Position numbers and translations under genes: made by a program. From Streptomyces maremycinicus (GTDB taxonomy: Bacteria; Actinomycetota; Actinomycetes; Streptomycetales; Streptomycetaceae), in contig NZ_BBYG01000027.1 of assembly GCF_001184025.1 (NCBI RefSeq), positions 5,330-69,329 of the forward strand: 64,000 nt of DNA, given 5' to 3'. The notes below the pieces were generated by a model. That model was not told the origin of the DNA and did no database searches. It saw only the letters and a list, made by a program, of their open reading frames with translations. Positions 58,307 through 64,000 of this stretch are shown piece after piece; the first letter of the stretch is position 1, and each line of letters opens with the position of its first letter.

Positions 58307-58573
58307 ATGGCTTGGCGCGAGAGAGCGGCCTGCCGAGATGTCGACCCCGACCTGTTCTTCCCCATCGGCACCGCGGGTCTGACGCTGGTCCAGATCGAAG
58401 AGGCCAAGGCGGTGTGCGCCCGTTGCCCGGTGCGGGAGCGGTGTCTGCAGTGGGCGCTGGACGTCGGGCAGGTCGAGGGCATCTGGGGTGGCACGACGGA
58501 GAGCCAGCGCCGCGCGACGCGACGACGCTCGGCACGTAAGGACGTCGAGCGGATCGGCGCGAAGGCGTCCTGA
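58307..58573 (+). CDS. WhiB-family iron-sulfur regulator
   Basis: 88 residues. The four cluster cysteines are C9, C37, C40 and C46 (CARCPVRERC), followed by the GIWGGTTE turn (G[IV]WGG) and a basic DNA-contacting tail (RRATRRRSARKDVERIG). The 4Fe-4S cluster senses O2 or NO, and the protein works with a principal sigma factor. Strong ribosome site aaggagg. It lies between an ECF41-type promoter and the cytochrome b gene, which has its own promoter, so both are probably induced together. Confidence 0.95.
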   Translation: MAWRERAACRDVDPDLFFPIGTAGLTLVQIEEAKAVCARCPVRERCLQWALDVGQVEGIWGGTTESQRRATRRRSARKDVERIGAKAS

Positions 58574-58609
58574 CCCGGACAACCACGGCATGAACCTGCC
58601 TTACGGTCA

Positions 58610-58636
58610 TGTCACACCTTCACCACGTTCTCGGTC
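58610..58636 (+). promoter_or_regulatory. ECF41-type promoter for the cytochrome b gene
   Basis: TGTCACA, 16 nt, GGTC; the -10 ends 112 nt before the ATG at 58749. Confidence 0.7.
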
Positions 58637-58748
58637 CCTTCTGATGAGGGCAACGAAACCCGGTGCGGCAGCTTGCCACCATGCACCGTTTCGTTGCGCA
58701 GAACCGGCCGCAAGGCGCTCCCGATGATGTGTTGATGGTGGTACTGAC

Positions 58749-60380
58749 ATGAGCGACGCAATCGAACCTGTCACCACGGCGAGCAGCCGCAGCGGTGGCA
58801 AAATCGCCGACTGGGCGAGAACACGGATGGGCATCGGGCCTGACACCACGACCGGCACTCGCAGGGCCCGTCCGGAGCACTGGTCTTTCCTGCTGGGCGA
58901 GATCTGTCTCTACAGCTTCGTCATCCTGCTCGTCACCGGCGTGTATCTGACGTTCTACTTCCACCCGTCGTCGAACGAGGTCGTCTACGACGGAAGTTAC
59001 GCTCCGCTGCGCGGCCAGTTCGTGTCCGAGGCGTTCGACTCGACGATGCACATCTCGTTCGACGTACGCGGCGGCCTGCTCATCCGGCAGGCCCACCACT
59101 GGGCGGCACTGATCTTCGTCGCCTCCCTGCTGGCCCACCTGATGCGCGTGTTCTTCACCGGCGCCTTCCGCAAGCCCCGCGAGCTGAACTGGGTGGCCGG
59201 TTTCGCCCTGCTCGTCCTCGGCATGTTCGGTGGTCTGACCGGCTACGACCTCCCCGGCGACCTCCTGTCGGGAACCGGACTCGCCGTGGTGAACGGGACA
59301 CTCTTGTCGGTACCGATCGTCGGTACCTACCTGTCGATGTTCCTGTTCGGCGGCGAGTTCCCCGGGCACGACCTGGTGCCCCGCTTCCACGTGATCCACG
59401 TCCTGGTCATTCCGGCGCTGATGCTGGCGCTCGTCGCCTTCCACGCCCTCCTCGGGCACCGGCACCGACACACCCAGTACCCGGGACCAGGCCGTACGGA
59501 GCGAAACGTGGTCGGCCTGCCGATGCAGGTGTACGTGGTCAAGGCGGCTGGCTATTTCAGCATGGTCGCCGGGGTCGTGTTCACCATCGCCGCGATCGCC
59601 CAGATCAACCCCGTCTGGGAGTTCGGCCCCTATCGTGCCGATCAGGTCTCCGCGGGATCCCAGCCCGACTGGTACATGGGCATCGCAGACGGGCTGCTGC
59701 GTGTCATGCCCGGGTGGGAGGTGAACTTCTGGGGCCACACCCTGGCCCTGGACAATCTGATCCCTCTCCTCGCCGGCTTCGGCTTCTTCCTCGTCATGGG
59801 CGCCTACCCGTTCATCGAGGCCTGGGTCACCGACGACGACCGCGAACACCACCTGCTGGAACGGCCACGCAACCGGCCCGTGCGCACGGCGTTCGGTGTG
59901 GCATGGCTCGGCGTCTACCTGGTGGCACTGCTCGGAGCCGGGAACGACATCATCGCCGTGACCTTCCACATGTCGGTGAACACGGTCACCTGGACGGTCC
60001 GCATCGCCCTGTTCGTCGTACCGGTCGTCCTCTTCTACCTGACCAAGCGCATCGCCCTGGGTCTGCAACGCCGCGATCGCGACAAGGTCCTGCACGGCCG
60101 CGAGACAGGCGTCATCAAGCGCCTGCCGCACGGCGAGTACGTAGAGGTGCACCAGCCCCTCGACCCCTACCAGCTCCACGCCCTCACGGCGCACGAGCAG
60201 TACCGGCCCCTCGACCCGGGAGAACGCGACGCAGACGGCCACGCGAGCGGCAGAGTGCGACGGCTGCGCGGGCGGCTCAGCCGCGGCTTCTACGGCGAGG
60301 GGACACAGATCCTCAAGCCCACCGTCCAGGAATGCAGGGAAATCACCGGCGAAGACCACTCCACCAGCAAAAAGGACTAA
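58749..60380 (+). CDS. qcrB: Cytochrome bc1 complex cytochrome b subunit (QcrB), stand-alone copy
   Basis: 543 residues, typical of actinobacterial QcrB with its long C-terminal extension. WSFLLGEICLYSFVILLVTGVYLTFYFHPS is TM1. The heme His pairs lie in IRQAHHWAALIFVASLLAHLMRVFFTGAFRKPRELNW (TM2) and FHVIHVLVIPALMLALVAFHALLGHRHRH (TM4). DLLSGTGLAVVNGTLLSVPIVGTYLSMFLFGG and QPDWYMGIADG form the quinol sites (PDWY in place of PEWY). It oxidises menaquinol within the membrane. qcrC, qcrA and cta genes are absent here, so it is an extra subunit copy under ECF41-type control, which could replace the main QcrB in the supercomplex. Confidence 0.92.
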   Translation: MSDAIEPVTTASSRSGGKIADWARTRMGIGPDTTTGTRRARPEHWSFLLGEICLYSFVILLVTGVYLTFYFHPSSNEVVYDGSYAPLRGQFVSEAFDSTMHISFDVRGGLLIRQAHHWAALIFVASLLAHLMRVFFTGAFRKPRELNWVAGFALLVLGMFGGLTGYDLPGDLLSGTGLAVVNGTLLSVPIVGTYLSMFLFGGEFPGHDLVPRFHVIHVLVIPALMLALVAFHALLGHRHRHTQYPGPGRTERNVVGLPMQVYVVKAAGYFSMVAGVVFTIAAIAQINPVWEFGPYRADQVSAGSQPDWYMGIADGLLRVMPGWEVNFWGHTLALDNLIPLLAGFGFFLVMGAYPFIEAWVTDDDREHHLLERPRNRPVRTAFGVAWLGVYLVALLGAGNDIIAVTFHMSVNTVTWTVRIALFVVPVVLFYLTKRIALGLQRRDRDKVLHGRETGVIKRLPHGEYVEVHQPLDPYQLHALTAHEQYRPLDPGERDADGHASGRVRRLRGRLSRGFYGEGTQILKPTVQECREITGEDHSTSKKD

Positions 60381-60391
60381 AAGAAACAAAG

Positions 60392-60418
60392 TGTCACACC
60401 TCTGACACGCACACGGTC
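60392..60418 (+). promoter_or_regulatory. ECF41-type promoter for the secreted hydrolase
   Basis: TGTCACA, 16 nt, GGTC, starting 11 nt after the cytochrome b stop; the -10 ends 40 nt before the ATG. Confidence 0.7.
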
Positions 60419-60458
60419 CTTGAAGGTGACAGCACACCGTTTCCCGAAAGGGCCTCCC

Positions 60459-61307
60459 ATGAACCGCACTTCCACCTACCAGCGGGTCCGCACCCCTCTC
60501 TCCCTCCTGGCCACCGCCTCCGTCGCCACCGCCCTCGTCGCCACGGCAGTCGCCCCCGCCCACGCGGACAGAACCACGTCCGCACCGGGCAGCGAGAAGA
60601 AGCCCACGGTGGTACTCGTGCACGGCGCGTTCGCCGATTCCAACAGCTGGAGCGGCGTCATCAGGAGGCTGAGGCACGAGGGCTACCCCGTCGTCGCCGC
60701 AGCCAACCCCCTGCGCGGGCTGAACAACGACACTTCCTATCTCAAAGAGGTCCTGGCCGGCATCGACGGCCCGGTGGTCCTGGCCGGACACTCCTACGGC
60801 GGATCGGTGATCAGCAACGCCGCCCACGACGCCGACAACGTCAAGGCCCTGGTCTTCGTCGCCGCCTTCCTCCCCGAAAAGGGAGAGAGCGCCGTCGAGT
60901 TGTCGGGCAAGTTCCCCGGCAGCACCCTCGGCGACGCTCTGCACTCCGTGCCGGTCACCCTGCCGGACGGTTCCCGCGATGCGGACCTGACGATCGAACC
61001 GAGCAAGTTCCGCCAGCAGTTCGCCGCCGACGTCCCCCGCAACACCACGGACCTCATGTCCGTCACACAGCGCCCGATCACCAACGCCGCCTTGGCGGAC
61101 GACGCCTCCGAGCCCGGCTGGAAGGACATCCCGTCCTGGGCCGTGGTCGCCACCCAGGATCGCAACATCCCTGCGCAGACCCAGATCTTCATGGCAGAGC
61201 GCGCACACGCCCACATAACGCGCGTACGGGCATCGCACGCCGTGAGTGTCTCCCACCCCGCCGAGGTAGCCGAGGTGATCGAGGCTGCCGCCCGGACCGT
61301 GCGCTGA
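60459..61307 (+). CDS. Secreted alpha/beta-hydrolase
   Basis: 282 residues. Sec signal peptide: MNRTSTYQRVRTPLSL, then hydrophobic LLATASVATALVATAV and the cleavage region APAHAD (~37). The mature enzyme is colinear with the cytoplasmic hydrolase at 43595: TVVLVHGAFADSNSWSGVI, NPLRGLNNDTSYL, VVLAGHSYGGSVISNAA (Ser nucleophile), FVAAFLPEKGESAVELSGKFPGSTLGDAL, WKDIPSWAVVATQDRNIPAQ, RASHAVSVSHPAEVAEV (His). It acts outside the membrane, perhaps on esters of antibiotics or plant phenolics. The cytoplasmic and secreted forms share the same promoter type. Confidence 0.9.
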   Translation: MNRTSTYQRVRTPLSLLATASVATALVATAVAPAHADRTTSAPGSEKKPTVVLVHGAFADSNSWSGVIRRLRHEGYPVVAAANPLRGLNNDTSYLKEVLAGIDGPVVLAGHSYGGSVISNAAHDADNVKALVFVAAFLPEKGESAVELSGKFPGSTLGDALHSVPVTLPDGSRDADLTIEPSKFRQQFAADVPRNTTDLMSVTQRPITNAALADDASEPGWKDIPSWAVVATQDRNIPAQTQIFMAERAHAHITRVRASHAVSVSHPAEVAEVIEAAARTVR

Positions 61308-61321
61308 CCCACTGGTACCGC

Positions 61322-61417
61322 GGGTCAGGGGGCGTGCAGCGTCCGCCCCCTGACCCCTGCGCACATGGTGGCCCCCCGGACCGTCGGTCCGGGGGGCCAC
61401 CATGTGCGCAGGGGTCA
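61322..61417. terminator. Very strong bidirectional terminator with alternative hairpins
   Basis: Positions 61351-61382 and 61386-61417 are perfect reverse complements: a 32-bp stem with a 3-nt loop (GTC), which includes the stop codon of the convergent gene. Upstream, 61322-61334 pairs with 61344-61356 (13 bp, loop 9 nt), sharing six bases with the first stem, so the two structures exclude each other. Confidence 0.85.
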
Positions 61418-62458
61418 GCCGCGATCTTCCGGAGCGACGTAGTCGAAGGTCGGGCCCGCGGTCAGGCCCTCGCCGTCGGGCATCGACATCAGGCTCTGTG
61501 CCTGCCCCTTGAGCGCGTACATCGTGCCCACCGACACCCCGAGCATCGCGGGATTGCCGTTGAACGCCTGCTCCAGAAGCCGCAGCAGCTTGCCGTACGC
61601 GATGTTGAACGCCTCCTGCGCCGTGCGGATCGCACTGCCCTCCGAATGGTCCTCCAGCCGCGGGTTGGGCCGCATCGGGCGTACCCCGGCGCGGTCGACG
61701 GTGAGCGTCTCGCCGGTGGGCCCTGTCTCCGGTGTGTCCCCCGGCTGATAGCGCCGGCCCTGTGCGAGCTCCTGGAAGCGGTAGTAGTGCGAGACCGCCT
61801 TGGTCTGCGGGTGGAACATGTCCACGTCCCCGTCCCAGACGTCGACGCGTGCCGCACCCTCGCCCTGCTCCACGATCTCCTCGAGGGCGGAGAGCGCCGA
61901 GGCAAGATCGGTGACCGGGCTCAGCCGCCCGCCGGTGTGCCCGAAGGGTCCTGCGGCCACCTGGCGGGCAGGATCACCGGTGAAGACCTGTTCCTCGCCG
62001 AGCTCGGCGCACAGGTGTCGCAGGCCCTTCTCGATCGCGTCGTAGAACTGGCCGATCGTCATGTAGGCGTCTCCCTCGGCCGGGTCGCCCGGGTGGGCGG
62101 GTTGTTCTAGGCGGAGGAACATGGTGACCGCCTCCTGACCGAACGGCAGCAGGGAGAGCTGCATGGAGGGGTCGGCGTGCGGCATGGGCCGCGGATGCGG
62201 CGACAGTATCTGCGGGGTGTCGACGCGAGGGTGCCCGCCGACCGCGTTCAGGACGTTCGCCACCAGCGCGAGGTGGATCATCTCCTCGACGAACACGCTG
62301 CTGACCACTTCGACGGCGTGGGCGTTCCGCTCGGGGTCGAGGGAGTACAGGGCTGTGAGGTAGGGCGGCAGCGTGGCGTGTTCCAGCTCGATGGCCCACT
62401 GCAGGTGCTCTCGCAGACCCTCGATCGTCGTGATCGAGCGGAACCGGCTCTGATTCAT
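61415..62458 (-). CDS. Ferritin-like domain protein (VioB/iminophenyl-pyruvate dimer synthase-like)
   Basis: 347 residues. EGLREHLQWAIELEHATLPPYLTALYSLDP, VVSSVFVEEMIHLALVANVLNAVGGHPRVD and IGQFYDAIEKGLRHLCAELGEEQVFTG give the ferritin-like four-helix iron site (E, ExxH, E pattern) of the domain found in VioB and related proteins. The C-terminal part (SHYYRFQELAQGRRY, FNIAYGKLLRLLEQAFNGNPAMLGVSVGTMYALKGQAQSLMSMPDGEG) completes the fold. Stand-alone members in actinomycetes have no known product. ATG 62458 is used. No ECF41-type promoter directly upstream, although the YceI gene 120 bp upstream on the same strand has one and readthrough is possible. Confidence 0.85.
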   Translation of the reverse strand: MNQSRFRSITTIEGLREHLQWAIELEHATLPPYLTALYSLDPERNAHAVEVVSSVFVEEMIHLALVANVLNAVGGHPRVDTPQILSPHPRPMPHADPSMQLSLLPFGQEAVTMFLRLEQPAHPGDPAEGDAYMTIGQFYDAIEKGLRHLCAELGEEQVFTGDPARQVAAGPFGHTGGRLSPVTDLASALSALEEIVEQGEGAARVDVWDGDVDMFHPQTKAVSHYYRFQELAQGRRYQPGDTPETGPTGETLTVDRAGVRPMRPNPRLEDHSEGSAIRTAQEAFNIAYGKLLRLLEQAFNGNPAMLGVSVGTMYALKGQAQSLMSMPDGEGLTAGPTFDYVAPEDRG

Positions 62459-62578
62459 GGGGGGTCTCACCTGGGTTTCGTGCGTACGGTTCGGCCGCGG
62501 TTGCGGACCGACCTGTGGTCACCGGCATCGCCGCCGGCGGGGACCGCACAGGCGGTCGGTGTTGTGGCGCGGGGTTGG

Positions 62579-63151
62579 TCAGGCGGCATACGAGCGGGAG
62601 AGGCGGACAGCGGAGATGTCGAAATTGAGCCTGACCTTGTCGCTGACGAGGACGCCGCCGGTTTCGTCGGGCGGGTTCCCGCCGAGCCCCCAGTCGGAGC
62701 GGCGCACCAGAGCGGTGCCGGAGAAGCCGGCACGGTGGTCTCCGTTCTCATCCTCTGTGGCCCCGTCGAAGGCGAGGTGGATCTGGAGAGGAAGCTCGAC
62801 GTCCTTGATCCTCAGGTGGCCCCTCAGACGGAACTGGCCATCTCCGCGGTCGGCGAGGCCGGCGGAGCGGAAGACCATCAGCGGATAGGTGGCGGCGTCG
62901 AGGAAGTCCGGACCCGCGAGATGGGCGTCCCGGTCAGGGCTGCTGGTCTCGATGCTGCCGGTCTGGACGCTCAGGTACGCCTCGGAGCGGCTGGGTTGGT
63001 ACCCGTCCAGCTTGACCAGCCCCTCGAACGCGCCGAAGCGCCCGCGCACGTTCGCGATCATGGCGTGCCGGACCGAGAAGCCAATGGTGCTGTGCGCCGG
63101 GTCGATGGTGTAGACACCTGTCAGCGCTGTGTACGGGACGACGGTCGACAT
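62579..63151 (-). CDS. YceI-family protein (cytoplasmic form)
   Basis: 190 residues. GVYTIDPAHSTIGFSVRHAMIANVRGRFGAFEGLVKLDG, ETSSPDRDAHLAGPDFLDAATYPLMVFRS, GHLRIKDVELPLQIHLAFDG and RSDWGLGG match the YceI lipocalin-like barrel, which binds isoprenoid chains such as polyprenyl or quinones. There is no signal peptide, unlike the E. coli protein. With NDH-2 and QcrB in the same regulon, a role in handling menaquinone or other polyprenyl compounds is plausible but inferred. Confidence 0.9.
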   Translation of the reverse strand: MSTVVPYTALTGVYTIDPAHSTIGFSVRHAMIANVRGRFGAFEGLVKLDGYQPSRSEAYLSVQTGSIETSSPDRDAHLAGPDFLDAATYPLMVFRSAGLADRGDGQFRLRGHLRIKDVELPLQIHLAFDGATEDENGDHRAGFSGTALVRRSDWGLGGNPPDETGGVLVSDKVRLNFDISAVRLSRSYAA

Positions 63152-63269
63152 ATGTGGATCCTTGCGGTCGCTGGTCACGACGATCAGTCGTTGCGAGCCG
63201 TCGCCGTGTGCCTGCCGGTGGTGGAGCGGACCGCAGCCGAGGAGGCCCGGGCAAGGTCCGCAGAAGGAG

Positions 63270-63296
63270 AGACAGGTGAGGGCCCGCGCGTGTGAC
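63270..63296 (-). promoter_or_regulatory. ECF41-type promoter for YceI
   Basis: Minus strand: TGTCACA, 16 nt, TGTC; 118 nt before the ATG at 63151. Confidence 0.55.
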
Positions 63297-63299
63297 ACC

Positions 63300-63812
63300 G
63301 GGACCGCAGCCGGGACGGCGTTCTGTGTGCCACAGCGTGTCGAGGGGCAACGAGTCGCGTCGGCGTGGGCCGACAGCACCATGCGCACGCCGTACTCGTG
63401 GCCGCCTTGGTCGCCGGGCGGGCAGGAGTGGACGGTGGCAGACGGCGACACCGGCGACACCGCGCAGGCCGGTCTCCGGGAGGGTGCAGGGGGCGACGGT
63501 GATCCGTTCGCGCGCGTCGACGGGAAGGACGCGAGCCGGGTCATCAGGGTGGCGCTGCATGGACCGCACGGGTTCGGCGTGCACGCTGACGTCGGACCCG
63601 GTGAGGCTCAGCGGGGTGACACGGCCGGTGCACGCGCCGATGTCCAGCACACCGACCCGCGCGTTGCCCACCGCTTCTTCGTACGGTTGCCGCACGTGCG
63701 CGGCATCGGCCTCCCTATGCAGCACATCGTAGAACTCGGCACTGACGGTGTAGGCCTCGCCGGAGGGCGCGCTCGTCGGACGCGCGGGCGAACGGGAGGA
63801 AAGCGCGTACAT
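63300..63812 (-). pseudogene. Methyltransferase, decayed paralogue of the gene at 13481
   Basis: ATG 63812 starts MYALSSRSP..., then YTVSAEFYDVLHREADAAHVRQPYEEAVGNARVGVLDIGACTGRVTPLSLTGSDVSVHAEPVRSMQRH matches the paralogue block by block. The glycine motif has a Cys (GACTG for GAGTG). After GVAGVAVCH the frame shifts and about 60 codons are lost; a remnant EYGVRMVLSAHADATR matches the later VYGGRMTMSAADYRIR. The last ~80 residues are absent. The upstream promoter is altered too. Confidence 0.7.
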
Positions 63813-63821
63813 CCCCCACGT

Positions 63822-63848
63822 GGCAGGTCTGACGCCCCACCTGTGACG
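63822..63848 (-). promoter_or_regulatory. Probable decayed ECF41-type promoter
   Basis: Minus strand: CGTCACA, 16 nt, TGCC. The -10 lies 9 nt before the ATG at 63812, the same distance as at 13445-13481. Confidence 0.35.
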
Positions 63849-64000
63849 GCAACCATGACACTGTGTGCCACTATGTTGAGTACATCCGGCGCAGCACATG
63901 ATGCTCGTCGTCCCGGCCCGCCGCGGCCGCACAGCCTCCTCGGATCCCGGCCGCGGCCCCTGTCACGAGGGATGTACCGACCATGCCCGCCATCCTCATC

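Noticed and set aside
58620..61403. 927-residue minus-strand frame opposite qcrB and the secreted hydrolase
   Set aside because: Antisense shadow; both plus-strand genes have clear families, ribosome sites and promoters.
63961..64000. TGTCACG and an ATG at 63983 (MPAILI...) at the right edge
   Set aside because: Only six codons are visible and the -10-like TGCC overlaps the codons, so neither a gene nor a promoter can be supported.

Overview
The window looks like an accessory, probably subtelomeric, stretch of a Streptomyces (or close actinomycete) chromosome. The support is very high GC with GC-rich third positions, GTG starts, WhiB, LAL-type LuxR, HxlR, SpoIIE-phosphatase and ECF sigma families, and an unusual density of paralogous copies and decaying genes. 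I see no rRNA, tRNA, CRISPR array or complete transposase.

The main result is a repeated promoter. The element TGTCACA-(exactly 16 nt)-GGTC (rarely CGTCACA or TGTCACG at -35, and TGTC or AGTC at -10) occurs 25 times in intergenic DNA on both strands, each time pointing at a nearby gene. From memory, group ECF41 sigma factors read TGTCACA-N16-CGTC, and ECF41 genes often lie beside carboxymuconolactone decarboxylases, oxidoreductases and epimerases. Exactly those families are amplified here. The ECF41 gene at 39606 carries the element itself, so it is the best candidate for an autoregulated master sigma. Three more sites look like decayed versions in front of pseudogenes or next to an intact site.

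Layout. 1-8.0 kb: a FAD monooxygenase with a very long Gly-Ala tract running off the left edge, a heptamer repeat, a Uma2/XRE pair, a TetR/FAD-monooxygenase pair with two tetO-like operators, and several broken genes including a DyP peroxidase cut at the border of a duplicated ~200-bp element. 8.0-18 kb: a NmrA-like oxidoreductase, a short ECF sigma, HxlR/nitroreductase, a collapsed esterase-hydrolase remnant, a methyltransferase, NDH-2, a GNAT protein and many remnants. 18-30 kb: a LAL regulator, a degenerate SdhA-like flavoprotein, NmrA/CMD/MFS genes, a PP2C phosphatase, two orphan small proteins, a VOC protein and ilvC. 30-41 kb: a GNAT protein, a ligase/aldehyde-dehydrogenase pair, a cupin/membrane-protein operon, ECF41, a 7Fe ferredoxin divergent from an intact SdhA-like protein, NmrA, the autoregulated ECF41 and a sigma4-less ECF41-like protein. 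41-48 kb: TetR/SDR, OsmC, hydrolases, DUF427 and a cupin. 48-55.7 kb: a divergent pyruvate dehydrogenase E1-E2 operon and a second LAL regulator. 55.9-64 kb: a truncated ECF41 coupled to MarR, a hydrolase, WhiB, a stand-alone cytochrome b (QcrB), a secreted hydrolase, a ferritin-like protein, YceI and a methyltransferase remnant.

Inferred working model: the ECF41-type sigma switches on dispersed transcription units that together provide an alternative electron-transfer and detoxification program (NDH-2, extra QcrB, SdhA-like proteins, ferredoxin, WhiB, YceI, OsmC, cupins, NmrA-like reductases, hydrolases). This is inferred from promoter sequence and gene content only.
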